Source: CAVWQV01 sp963757115
GTDB taxonomy: Bacteria; Pseudomonadota; Alphaproteobacteria; Acetobacterales; Acetobacteraceae
Length of the DNA: 64,000 nt
Direction of reading: 5' to 3'
NCBI GenBank assembly: GCA_963757115.1
Contig: CAVWQV010000015.1
Span: 124,001 to 188,000, forward strand
Positions 36,285 through 44,881 of the stretch are shown one piece after another; within the stretch, counting starts at the first letter, position 1, and each line of letters starts with the position of its first letter. Position numbers and translations under genes: made by a program. Under the pieces are notes generated by a model. That model saw nothing but the letters and a program-made list of their open reading frames with translations. It was not told where the DNA came from and ran no database searches.

Positions 36285-37214
36285 CTAGCGCACGACGCGC
36301 TGCGAGACCGTTAGCCTGCGCTGCACGGCAAGCGATCCGCCGACCGCGGCAGCAATTCCGCCCAGCAGTAGTACTCCGAAGGCGGCAAACGAGGTTTTAG
36401 ATGCTGCTGCCGCGCTTGCGTCAGCCGCGTTCTTCGCGCTCTGCACGGCTTTGTCCTTGGCTTGCTGCAACTTCGCCTGTGCATCGTCGAAGCGCTTGGC
36501 GGCTTCATCATGACTGATCTTCATCTGCGCAGCCATGATGTTGATGATGCGCTCCTTCGCTGCCGCAGCATCAGGGCCGCCTTGCGCATAGGTGGCGAGA
36601 TTCTTTGCCACCTCCTTCTGCGCATCCTGCGGACTCATGGTGGCCGGGTCCGGGTTGGTGGGTTGCAGGAATGCCTGTGCCTGGTCGTGCATCGTGTCGG
36701 GCGTGACGCCGGCCGCCTGAGCAATCGGCTTGGCCGCGCTGCTCACACTGCTTCCTGCCGCGGAGGCCGCCCCGCCAAGCGCCGAGAAGCCACCGCCGAT
36801 AATGCCGCCGATCGCCGAGGTTAGCAGATATATCGTAAGCAGGGTGGCGATGCCCCAGGTGATAAGCCCATGCAGCACGCCGTCGAAGCGGATCTCGACA
36901 CCGGCTAGCCACGCGGCGACATAGCTGCCGAAGAGCAGGGCAACGCAACTGCTTATCAACCACCAAATGCCGGCGCCATATCCGAGGCTGCTGGCGTCCG
37001 GCGTCGTCCCGGCGTTCGTATCTACGGTTCCGAGCCCAATGCCTGCGCCGAGCGTGCTCAGCAGCAACTGGACGACGACGACCATGATTACCCCGCCGAA
37101 GATGGCGGCCCAGGAAATGCGGCGGTGCGTGTGGGATCCGCCGCTCAGCAGGGTGGTCGTCTCCGTCGTTGTCGGCCCCGCAACCGGCGGGTTTGGATAG
37201 CCTGTTTCGGACAT
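36285..37214 (-). CDS. Membrane protein of unknown function
   Basis: This 309-residue protein has a proline/threonine-rich N-terminus, then three membrane spans (about residues 33-55, 80-105 and 115-140). A long soluble alanine- and lysine-rich helical region follows (ERIINIMAAQMKISHDEAAK, KRFDDAQAKLQQAKDKAVQS), and a last span lies near the C-terminus (SFAAFGVLLLGGIAAAVGGS). The soluble part is probably a coiled coil. I do not recognise a characterised family. Its neighbours (GlsB-like, YsnF-like) suggest a stress or envelope role. Confidence 0.7.
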   Translation of the reverse strand: MSETGYPNPPVAGPTTTETTTLLSGGSHTHRRISWAAIFGGVIMVVVVQLLLSTLGAGIGLGTVDTNAGTTPDASSLGYGAGIWWLISSCVALLFGSYVAAWLAGVEIRFDGVLHGLITWGIATLLTIYLLTSAIGGIIGGGFSALGGAASAAGSSVSSAAKPIAQAAGVTPDTMHDQAQAFLQPTNPDPATMSPQDAQKEVAKNLATYAQGGPDAAAAKERIINIMAAQMKISHDEAAKRFDDAQAKLQQAKDKAVQSAKNAADASAAAASKTSFAAFGVLLLGGIAAAVGGSLAVQRRLTVSQRVVR

Positions 37215-37266
37215 TCTGCCCTCCCAAAAGTAGCCCGAGGCTTTCGCGCCCCGGGCCGCTATAAGG

Positions 37267-38157
37267 TCAGATTTTCGGCTTGGTTGCGATCGGGGCGGTT
37301 GTGGCAGGGTCGGTCATGCGCTCCACGTCGGGCTCGTTGGTGATCTCCACTTCCTGACGCCGAACGGTGTCGTTGACCGTCTCCGTGCGCTCCGTCGCAT
37401 CCTTGCGGATGACAACCTCTTCCTTCACCCGGGCGGTCTTGGAGACCACCGCCTCTTCGCTCGTCTCCGCGACCTCGACTACCTTGTCGGTGAAGTCGGC
37501 GCCGGTAACCGGGCGGGCGTCGGCCAGCGGACGGCGTTCGACCGACACCTTTTCGTCGCGCAGAGCCACCTGTTCGTGGACGGGAGTCTCGACCACATAC
37601 CGGCGAATGCGCGTCGTGCCGCGGTTCACGGCACGCTTCCCGACCGATAGCCGCTCTTCGGCGAGTTCGATCGTCCCACCATCCGTCACGGTCCCGGTTG
37701 CGGTTTGATCGCCCGTGGCAGCCGGTGTTGGCCTGCTCGCGGCCGGAACTGCCGTCGCGTCAGCAACGTCAGCACTGCCCGCGTCGGTCGTTTTCTGACT
37801 GACGCCATAGCTGGCTGCGCGGTCCTCAATGTCGACCGGATTGTGCCGCTCGAGAATGTCCATGACGCCTGCGACATGCTGATCCAGAACTCGCACCGAC
37901 ACGACCGTGGAGCCCCCGGCCAGACTGCGGTCGTAGACCGAAGCATCCTGGTCATAAGCCGTGTTGGTTCCGAACAAGCTGCGCCAGAAGCCTTCGCGGA
38001 CCGGCGCCGGCTCGGCCGCGGTGCCGGTGCCCAAGGCAGTCGCTTCGGCATGTCGGCTGATGGCGTCCGCTGGAACGTTTGCCGCCCGCAGATCCTGCAC
38101 CGCAGCATCGGCGTGAGCCGCAGTATCGTATACGGCAACGATGGTTTCTTCAGCCAT
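37267..38157 (-). CDS. YsnF/AvaK domain (DUF2382) stress protein
   Basis: This 296-residue protein has an N-terminal general-stress-like domain (EETIVAVYDTAAHADAAVQD, with GGSTVVSVRVLDQHVAGVMD) and a C-terminal YsnF/AvaK domain (ELAEERLSVGKRAVNRG, VHEQVALRDEKVSVERRPL, KEEVVIRKDATERTETV). A low-complexity Ala/Thr linker joins them. ATG 38157 follows GAGGAG. Such proteins are induced by general stress in many bacteria; the mechanism is unknown. The frame is open upstream without a start signal. Confidence 0.85.
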   Translation of the reverse strand: MAEETIVAVYDTAAHADAAVQDLRAANVPADAISRHAEATALGTGTAAEPAPVREGFWRSLFGTNTAYDQDASVYDRSLAGGSTVVSVRVLDQHVAGVMDILERHNPVDIEDRAASYGVSQKTTDAGSADVADATAVPAASRPTPAATGDQTATGTVTDGGTIELAEERLSVGKRAVNRGTTRIRRYVVETPVHEQVALRDEKVSVERRPLADARPVTGADFTDKVVEVAETSEEAVVSKTARVKEEVVIRKDATERTETVNDTVRRQEVEITNEPDVERMTDPATTAPIATKPKI

Positions 38158-38345
38158 TATGCTCGCTCCTCGATGCTTGTTCCGCCTGTAAGAGGCCGAG
38201 TGCGACGCACCCGTCGTACCCGGCCTTTGCTGACCACGCGAATATGGGCGGCGTGCCCGAATGGAGCGAGGAGCAGTTTTGCCAATGCCGCGCGCATAAA
38301 TGCACGACAACCCGGAGTCCACGGAACGCTTCGGTCGACCCGGCG

Positions 38346-39284
38346 TCAGGCGGTACTGCCGTCCAACTCCTCAGGGCTGAGGCGCGCAGCTTGGGCGCGC
38401 ACAGCCTCCGCGATGAAGTCGAGCACGATACGAACGCGCGGTGTGGTGCGCTTCTCTCGATGCACGCCCAGCCAGATCTCGGAAGCAGGAACCGGGGCGG
38501 GCGTCGCGATGCGGCGAAACGCAGGCTCCGGGTCGGCGCGGAAGCGCGGCAGCAAGGCCAAGCCGCCGCCGGAGTGCGCGGCCCAGTGCTGCGTCTCGTA
38601 GCTGTCGGCCTTCAGGACGACTTGCGCCCGCCCGGCGTGCGTAGCGAGCCAGCCGGACTGCGCCGAAAAATCCTGCTCGTCGAGCAATGTAATCAGCTGA
38701 TGGCCGGAGCAGCCGCCGTCGAGGTCAGGAACCCCGGAGCGTTCAAGGTAGTCGGCGCAGGCATACAGGCCGAAGGCGATCGAACCGATATTACGTGCAA
38801 CCAGTTCGTGGTGTTCGAACCGCTTCAAACGGACCGAGATGTCCGCATCATGCGTAGCAAGCGGCTCGCCCGGGAGAACCGGATGCGATTCGATCTGGAT
38901 GCCGCGATGCCGGGCGTGCAGGGCGGCGAAGCAGGATGCGAGGAGGTGGGTTGTCACCAACTGCGAGGCGCTGACCCTTACCAGACCCTCGAGCCGGACG
39001 TCGTGACCCGCCACCGCGTGTTCCACGGACCGCGCTTCGGCCTCGACGCGCTCGACGTGTTCGAGGATGCGCTTACCGGCGAGCGTCAGCGCGTAGCCGT
39101 CCGCGGTCCGCTGCAGCAATCGGACGCCCATTCCCGCCTGCAGGGAAGCTAGCCGCCGGCCGACCGTGGATTGCGTGACTTGCAACTCCTTGGCCGCGGC
39201 CGCAAGCGTGCGGTGGCGGGCGATCGCGAGGAAGAACCGCAGGTCGTCCCAATCGAGCAATTGCTCTCCCTTGCGGAAATGCAC
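38346..39284 (-). CDS. LysR-family transcriptional regulator
   Basis: This 312-residue regulator has an N-terminal winged helix-turn-helix (LDWDDLRFFLAIARHRTLAA, LQVTQSTVGRRLASLQAGMG) and a C-terminal effector domain. It is divergent from the OsmC-family gene with a 109-base gap, the usual arrangement for a LysR regulator and its target. A role in controlling the OsmC gene is inferred from that arrangement only. Confidence 0.92.
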   Translation of the reverse strand: MHFRKGEQLLDWDDLRFFLAIARHRTLAAAAKELQVTQSTVGRRLASLQAGMGVRLLQRTADGYALTLAGKRILEHVERVEAEARSVEHAVAGHDVRLEGLVRVSASQLVTTHLLASCFAALHARHRGIQIESHPVLPGEPLATHDADISVRLKRFEHHELVARNIGSIAFGLYACADYLERSGVPDLDGGCSGHQLITLLDEQDFSAQSGWLATHAGRAQVVLKADSYETQHWAAHSGGGLALLPRFRADPEPAFRRIATPAPVPASEIWLGVHREKRTTPRVRIVLDFIAEAVRAQAARLSPEELDGSTA

Positions 39285-39393
39285 GGCGTTCCGTCATTAA
39301 CGCTTCTACCGGACTGGGTTCGAGGGGAGCAAACTCGCCTTATGCGCGCGTGCCTAAGACGAGTATGACAGCAGGGATGGACACTAGCGCGCC

Positions 39394-39903
39394 ATGACGA
39401 CGGTCGATGAGGAAGCGGGCGGCTCGGTAGGCGGCGGGCGGCAGCGGACCTTGCGCTGCCGCACGGTGTCATCGGGCGCGCTGCAACACCTGAGCTACGT
39501 GCGCAATCTGCCGCCCATGCAGGTGGAGGAGCGGCTCGGGCCCGCAACCGAGGGTGAGGCAATGACGCCCTCGGAAACCTTGTTGGCCGCACTCGGCTCC
39601 TGCCTCGCCGCGCGCATCCACGCCGGCGCCGTGACGGGAAGCATTGCGGTCCAGAAGCTGGAGCTCGAGATCGAGGTTGACGTCGAGAAGAGCCCGTTCT
39701 GGGGAGCGCCCGGCGAGGATGCGCGGTCGGTCGGCTTCGAGTTGATCCGTGTGACGGTCCACTTTGAGGCGGATGCGCCGGCCGAAGCGCTCCGCGCCCT
39801 CATCGCGCACGCGCTGATGTGGTCGCCGGTCGCCAATACGCTGCACGGCCCCGTGCACCTGGACATGACGCTGGGCCGACACGGCGCCGATCAGACCAGC
39901 TAG
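39394..39903 (+). CDS. OsmC-family hydroperoxide reductase-like protein
   Basis: This 169-residue OsmC/Ohr-fold protein has the first cysteine in LAALGSCLAARIHAGA (C70). No second cysteine is present at the usual downstream position (HALMWSPVANTLH), so it is not a typical two-cysteine Ohr. It probably reduces peroxides or has a related redox role. It is divergent from the LysR gene, which is the likely regulator. Confidence 0.82.
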   Translation: MTTVDEEAGGSVGGGRQRTLRCRTVSSGALQHLSYVRNLPPMQVEERLGPATEGEAMTPSETLLAALGSCLAARIHAGAVTGSIAVQKLELEIEVDVEKSPFWGAPGEDARSVGFELIRVTVHFEADAPAEALRALIAHALMWSPVANTLHGPVHLDMTLGRHGADQTS

Positions 39904-39982
39904 CGATCGCCCTCAACCTTCGCGAGCGGCCGACGTTGCCTTCCAGGTGCGCTTGACGCGCGTGAACGCCCGGAGACCAACA

Positions 39983-40654
39983 ATGCCGCAAGCCGTGATC
40001 TTCGACGTGGACGGCACGCTGGTCGACAGCGTTGATATCCATGCTCGCGCCTGGCAGGACGCGTTCCGGGACTTTGGGCATGAGTTCGGCTTTCAGGAGA
40101 TCCGCCAGCAGATCGGCAAGGGTGGAGACCAGCTCCTGCCGGTGTTTCTCAGCGAGGATGAGATCCAGGCCAAAGGCGAAGCGCTGGAAAAGCATCGCGC
40201 CGCGATCCTGAAGGAACGCTATCTGCCGCAGATCAAGGCGTTCCCCCAGGTGCGCGCGCTGTTCGAGCGATTGCTGGCCGACGGCAAGCAGATTGCGCTC
40301 GCGTCGTCGGCCAAAGAGGACGAGCTGCAGAGATACAAGGAGGTGGCCCAGATCGACGATCTGATCGACACGGAAACCTCGTCGGACGACGCCGAGAAAA
40401 GCAAGCCGCACCCCGACATCTTCGAGGCGGCGCTTAAGCGGCTGCACGGGATCAGTCCCGAGCAGGTCATGGTGGTCGGCGACACGCCGTATGACGCCCA
40501 AGCCGCCGCGAAGGCCAAACTCCGCACGATCGGCGTGCTGTGCGGCGGGTGGTCGGAGGGAGCGCTGCGCGACGCGGGCTGCGTCGCCGTGTTCCGGGAC
40601 CCGGCCGACCTGCTCGCGCGCTACGAGGCCTCGCCGCTCGCTGCTCGGGATTGA
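39983..40654 (+). CDS. HAD-family phosphatase, phosphoglycolate-phosphatase-like
   Basis: This 223-residue HAD hydrolase has motif I VIFDVDGTLVDSVDIHARAW, motif II ALASSAKEDEL, the lysine in DDAEKSKPHPDIFEAALKRL and motif III VMVVGDTPYDAQAAAKA. The start MPQAVIFDVDGT at 39983 is preferred; an in-frame ATG at 39947 is possible. It acts on a small phosphate ester. Its 3' end overlaps the convergent TetR gene by 34 bases. Confidence 0.88.
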   Translation: MPQAVIFDVDGTLVDSVDIHARAWQDAFRDFGHEFGFQEIRQQIGKGGDQLLPVFLSEDEIQAKGEALEKHRAAILKERYLPQIKAFPQVRALFERLLADGKQIALASSAKEDELQRYKEVAQIDDLIDTETSSDDAEKSKPHPDIFEAALKRLHGISPEQVMVVGDTPYDAQAAAKAKLRTIGVLCGGWSEGALRDAGCVAVFRDPADLLARYEASPLAARD

Positions 40655-41277
40655 CGGCCCGGCGACGCGCCCGCCATCCGGAGCGCGAGATCGGCCATGC
40701 GCCGACCGAGCGCCTCAACATCCAGCCGGCCGCCGGGGCGGTGCCAAGTGTAGGCCCAGCTGATCATGCCGCCCATGGCGAGCGAGGTCAGATTGACGTC
40801 CTCGACCTCGAACTCGCCGGATGCAATGCCTTCCTCGAGCAGTCGCGACAACCATCGGTCGAACTCGCGCCGATGCGCGTTGATTTCGGACAGCGCGGCC
40901 GGCTCCAGGCTCTTCTCCTCACGGAAATAGACGGCGATGAACGGCTGGCGCACCAGCACCACCTTGGTGAACTGGACGATCAGGCGCTCGAGCCGCTCGC
41001 TCGCCGAGCCGCCTGAGCGCACGGCGTTGGCGGCGGCCTCCACCGCCATCTGGATGGTGGGCAGGCAGATTGCGGCCAGCAGCTCGGTCTTGCTCTTGAA
41101 ATGGTTGTAGATGAACGGCTTGGTTACGCCGAGTTCGTGGGCGATGTCGTCGAGCGTCGTGGCGGTGAAGCCGCGCTCGTAGAACAGCGTCACCGCCTCC
41201 TGGAGGATGCGCTCGCGTTTGAACGCCACGACCTCGTCCCGCATTCCCGCGCCGGCCGCGGTGTGCTCGCTTCCCAT
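40621..41277 (-). CDS. TetR-family transcriptional regulator
   Basis: This 218-residue repressor-type regulator has an N-terminal HTH (ERILQEAVTLFYERGFTATT, LDDIAHELGVTKPFIYNHFK) followed by a ligand-binding helical domain (FTKVVLVRQPFIAVYFREEK). An internal ATG at 41244 is an alternative start. It is divergent from the SDR gene (95-base gap), which it may regulate. The resemblance is to TetR proteins controlling acyl-CoA metabolism, but this is only a guess. Confidence 0.9.
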   Translation of the reverse strand: MGSEHTAAGAGMRDEVVAFKRERILQEAVTLFYERGFTATTLDDIAHELGVTKPFIYNHFKSKTELLAAICLPTIQMAVEAAANAVRSGGSASERLERLIVQFTKVVLVRQPFIAVYFREEKSLEPAALSEINAHRREFDRWLSRLLEEGIASGEFEVEDVNLTSLAMGGMISWAYTWHRPGGRLDVEALGRRMADLALRMAGASPGRQSRAASGEAS

Positions 41278-41371
41278 CACTGACGCGGCTCGCCGCTCCT
41301 TTCGCCTGCTTGATGCGCGTGCGACACTACCGGTGAGTAGGTCGCCGATCAACGAGGGGGAGGTTGCAGCG

Positions 41372-42141
41372 ATGCCGGGGATACTGGACGGGCGGATTGC
41401 ACTCGTGACGGGTGGCGGCGGCGGGATCGGGCGCGCGACTGCGCTGGCGATGGCGCGGGAAGGAGCACGGGTCGCGGTGGCCGATACCGTCGGAATTCAT
41501 CGCACAGGAGACCATTGCGGCTATCAACGCCGCCGGCGGGCAGGCGACGTTCGTGCAGGCCGACGTGACGCAAGCGACCGAGGTGGCTGCGATGGTGCGG
41601 CAGGTGGTCGGCACCTACGGCCGGCTCGACTGCGCGTTCAACAACGCCGGCATCTCGGGCAACTACGTGGGCGCCGCCGGCCAGCGGACGCATGAATGGT
41701 CGGAGGGACGCCTTCGCGCAGGTCCTCGCGATCAATCTCACGGGCGTGTGGCTCTGCATGAAGCACGAGCTCGCGCAGATGCTGGAGCAAGGGTCGGGTG
41801 CGATCGTGAACACGGCCTCGATCGCGGGGCTGATCGGCTTGCCCACCTCCTCCGGCTATGTCGCGAGCAAGCACGGCGTCTCGGGCCTCACCAAGACAGC
41901 GGCACTCGAATATGCGCAGAACGGCATCCGGGTGAACGCGGTGTGTCCCGGCTACATCGAAACTAACATGACCCGCGAGCCGATGCGTCGACGCGGCGAG
42001 CAGATCTTGGCGCAGGTGCCGTTCAAGCGCATGGGCCGGCCGGAGGAGATTGCCGAGATGGTGGTCTGGCTCTGCTCGGACCGCGCCTCGTATGTCAGCG
42101 GGGCGCTTTACAACGTGGACGGCGGATACATGGCGACGTGA
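41372..42141 (+). CDS. Short-chain dehydrogenase/reductase (two frame breaks)
   Basis: This NAD(P)-dependent SDR of about 255 residues has the cofactor motif VTGGGGGIGRATALAMA, NNAGISGNYVG, the serine in NTASIAGLIGLP, the YxxxK in SSGYVASKHG, and the C-terminal YVSGALYNVDGGYMAT. The frame shifts by one base at about 41493 (VAVADT to EFIAQETIAAINAAG) and again at about 41702 (HEWSE to DAFAQVLAINLTGVW). Each is repaired by removing one G. ATG 41372 is preceded by GAGGGGGAGG. The substrate is unknown. Confidence 0.85.
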
Positions 42142-42384
42142 ACGGATCGGGGGGTCCTGTATGCAAGCAGGCCGGGGATCGCGCGGGCGGAGGACCGGCC
42201 GTCGGCGATGCCTCGCAACACCTCCAGCAGCACCAAGTCGCCGACCAGGATTTCCGCCGGGTCATCCTCGCCTGTGTCGGGGTCGAGCGTCGAGCAGCGG
42301 GCGGAGAGCGCGCGTTCCAGGCGTGACGGCGCCCCGGAGATGGTCGATCCAGACCGAACTCTCGAAGAAGACGGTGACAATCAC
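42108..42384 (-). pseudogene. vapC: VapC-type PIN toxin, truncated and frameshifted
   Basis: GTG 42384 overlaps the stop of the antitoxin remnant. The product begins VTVFFESSVWIDHLRGAVTP, a PIN-domain start in which the first acidic residue is Glu rather than Asp. A duplicated GCTCGAC near 42275 throws the frame off. The next frame continues EDDPAEILVGDLVLLEVLRG, the second PIN block. The third acidic block and the C-terminus are missing where the SDR gene ends. The toxin cannot be functional as written. Confidence 0.75.
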
Positions 42385-42563
42385 CCCGCCTGCAGTCCGG
42401 TAGGATCGTCGCAACGCTCGGCGTCGAGATCGCCGTCCCACTGCACGCGGCCAAACAGGCCACGCGCACCGGCCTGGCGCTTGTGGCGAGCGAGCAGCCG
42501 CAGCGCGGCCTCGACAGTTTCGCGCTTGGTCGAAACACCGCTCGCGCCCGTTGCCTCGGCCAT
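42381..42563 (-). pseudogene. vapB: VapB-family antitoxin, N-terminally truncated
   Basis: The 60-residue frame MAEATGASGVSTKRETVEAA, then LRLLARHKRQ and LFGRVQWDGDLDAER, matches VapB antitoxins of the type ending in a WDGDLD motif. The usual N-terminal strand (RTTxxIDDxL) that binds DNA is absent. The first ATG overlaps the stop of the VOC gene as TGATG. The remnant may still be translated by coupling and still neutralise a PIN toxin, but it should not bind its own operator. Confidence 0.75.
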
Positions 42564-43053
42564 CAGCCCTTGCCCCGCCGGGCCGCTTCGATCCTCGCCA
42601 CGTCGATCTTCCGCATCGTCATCATCGCCTCGAACACCCGCTTGGCGGCGGCCCTGTCCGGAGTCGCCATCGCTTCTATGAGCTGCCGTGGCGTGATCTG
42701 CCAGGAAAAGCCCCAGCGGTCCTTGCACCAGCCGCACGCGCTTTCCGCGCCGCCATTGCCGACAATCGCGTCCCAATAGCGATCGGTCTCGGCCTGGTCC
42801 TGCGTCTCGACCATGAAGGACACCGCCTCGTTCGGCTTGAACGCTGGGCCGCCGTTGAGCCCAAGGAAGGGCGTGCCGAGCACGGTGAACTCGACGGTCA
42901 GTTCGTCGCCTTGCGTTGCCGGAGGGGAAGTCGCCGGGCGCGGCCATCGCCGCGCCGACATGGCTGTCGGGGAAGACGCTGCGCGTAGAATTCCGCGGCC
43001 TTGCGCGCCTCGCCTTTGTCGAACCAGAGGCAGTTCTTGATCTTGCCGGTCAT
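42563..43053 (-). CDS. VOC-superfamily protein, PhnB/demethylubiquinone-methyltransferase-like (frame broken)
   Basis: This vicinal-oxygen-chelate fold protein of about 162 residues begins MTGKIKNCLWFDKGEARKAA. Two single-base slips occur, at about 42975 (EFYAQ to FPDSHVGAAMAAPGDFP) and 42914 (before GDELTVEFTVLGTPFLGLNG). The remainder (DRYWDAIVGNGGAESACGWC, KDRWGFSWQITPRQLIEAMA) is typical of PhnB-like proteins. It stops at TGA 42563, overlapping the ATG of the vapB remnant. The substrate is unknown. Confidence 0.82.
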
Positions 43054-43214
43054 CGTCTCTCTCCCAGATCGCCCGGTTTAGAACGGGTTTCGGCGTCGCT
43101 GGTGACGATACAGCCGGACACGCCTCTTACCCAGCCTTTTTGCAGGCGACCGGCGCTCCTCAGCAGATCATCGCGGCATCAAGACGCTCCGGCGCTCACG
43201 TTGACGAACCACGG

Positions 43215-43757
43215 CTACTGCGCCGATGCGCGCTTCTCGAAGCCGGTGATCGTCCCGCTCCAGTGAACGGTGCCATTGACTCCACTGAATTCGCCCTTGA
43301 ACGTGCCGTGCCCACGCACGTTTGCGAACCGACCTGTCCCGCCGTTGAACTCGATCGTGCCCTCAGACGTCCCTTTCGGCGCGCCGGCTTTTTCGTCCGT
43401 AGCGAAGGCGACCTTGGCGACAATGGAACTAGTCAGGGTGCCGTCGGCATTTCTCCAGAACAAGGAGCCTTTGTCCTCGCTTAGCCCCGCTGCTAGGTCG
43501 AGGTGCGACGATAAAATGACGGTTTCCTGCACTGCGTCGAACCAGCCGGGCGAGGTCACTGCGCCGACGAGTTTCTCGATCCCGAAGCCGCGGGTCGGGT
43601 TGCCCCCTTCAGGGACAAAGTGTGCCTCCACTTGGGTAAAAAACGAGGTGCCAGAGACCTGCATTTCGTCGGCTTTTGCTGGGGCCGCCATCGCAAGAGT
43701 GCTGGCGAACGCGAGTATCGTCGCCGTTCCCGTCATCTCTTTGAGGATGAATCCCAT
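43215..43757 (-). CDS. Secreted beta-barrel-like protein of unknown function
   Basis: This 180-residue protein has a signal peptide (TGTATILAFASTLAMAAPAK, then ADEMQV). Its body ends in GTIEFNGGTGRFANVRGHGT followed by FKGEFSGVNGTVHWSGTI, a pattern of small secreted beta-barrels. ATG 43757 follows GGAGGAAAC. The composition is AT-richer than the surrounding genes. I do not assign a function. The 160-base gap to the VOC gene and the 224-base gap upstream show nothing recognisable. Confidence 0.72.
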   Translation of the reverse strand: MGFILKEMTGTATILAFASTLAMAAPAKADEMQVSGTSFFTQVEAHFVPEGGNPTRGFGIEKLVGAVTSPGWFDAVQETVILSSHLDLAAGLSEDKGSLFWRNADGTLTSSIVAKVAFATDEKAGAPKGTSEGTIEFNGGTGRFANVRGHGTFKGEFSGVNGTVHWSGTITGFEKRASAQ

Positions 43758-43981
43758 TGTTTCCTCCATGCACCCATTTTCGGGTTACGTTACCGTAATG
43801 GAACGTGACAAAGCTGGCAATGTGTGCTGCTGTGAGGGGGATCCGACGCTACGGTCCCTGGCGTGATGCCGCGGTTAGGGGTTCGCCGGGGCGTCTGCGT
43901 GGACGTCGGAAGGTTCCATAAACCTTGCGGATCGATGATATGATGCGCCGCCCGCTCTGACGGTGGTTGCCCTTCTCGGGC

Positions 43982-44860
43982 CTAGGCTGCGAGCGCGCCG
44001 TAATCCAACGTCGCCATCACCTGCACGCGGCGCATGTAGCGCGGCTCGTCCTCGCGGTAATCGGCGACCGCGTTGTGCGTCGTGCCGATGTTGTCCCACA
44101 TCAGCACATCGCCTTCCGTCCAGTGGTGGACGTGGAGGAACCGTTCCTCCGACTGATGCCGGAACAGGAAGTCGAGCATGGCGTCGCTTTCCCGCTCCTC
44201 CATGCCGTCGATGCGGATCGCGTAGCCCGGGTTGCAATACAGCACGGTGCGCCCGGTGATCGGGTGGGTGCGGAAGATCGGCTGCGATACCGGCGGCTTG
44301 CGGCGGCGCTGCTCCTCGGTGAGCGGCGGGCGCGTGTTGCCGGGGCGGGCGCGCATCATGTCCCAGAACTTGGCGAAGTCGTGCGTCGCGGTGCGGCCGG
44401 CGAGCCGCGTCTTGATCTCGGCCGGCAGCGCGTCATAGGCCGCGTGCATGTTGAGGAACTGCGTGCCGCCGAGCGGACGCCCGTCGCGGGTCGGCACGCG
44501 TTGCGCGTGGAGGATGTTGGCGAGCGCGATCTGGTGGCTGTACGACATGTCGGTGTGCCATCCCTGGCCCGCATCCCCCGCGCCGATCGGCTTGCCGTCG
44601 CGCTTGATGTTGGACAATACCATCATCTCGGGATGGCCCGGCTCGTGGAAACGGTTGGCGACGTTGATCTCGAGTTCGCCGAACCGAGCCCCGAACGCGG
44701 CGAAGGCGTCGACGCCCAGCGTTTGCTTCGGAAAGCACAACACGCCATGCGCGCCGAGCGCGCGCAGAACAGTGCGGAACTCGTCCTCGGTCAGTGCGCG
44801 GCTGAGATCCAGGCCGTCGACGGTGGCGCCGAGGGTTCCGCCGGTTGGTGCGATGCGCAT
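43982..44860 (-). CDS. TauD/TfdA-family 2-oxoglutarate-dependent dioxygenase
   Basis: This 292-residue Fe(II)/2-oxoglutarate dioxygenase has the metal ligands in WHTDMSYS (H102, D104) and the distal histidine in IGTTHNAVADYREDEPRYMR, with the co-substrate arginine nearby. The N-terminal TGGTLGATVDGLDLSR is typical. Family members oxidise taurine, 2,4-D or alpha-ketoglutarate-coupled carboxylates; the substrate here is unknown. It lies 22 bases downstream of mfd on the same strand. Intact. Confidence 0.9.
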   Translation of the reverse strand: MRIAPTGGTLGATVDGLDLSRALTEDEFRTVLRALGAHGVLCFPKQTLGVDAFAAFGARFGELEINVANRFHEPGHPEMMVLSNIKRDGKPIGAGDAGQGWHTDMSYSHQIALANILHAQRVPTRDGRPLGGTQFLNMHAAYDALPAEIKTRLAGRTATHDFAKFWDMMRARPGNTRPPLTEEQRRRKPPVSQPIFRTHPITGRTVLYCNPGYAIRIDGMEERESDAMLDFLFRHQSEERFLHVHHWTEGDVLMWDNIGTTHNAVADYREDEPRYMRRVQVMATLDYGALAA

Positions 44861-44881
44861 GTCGTTCTCCCCCCGTCTGCC

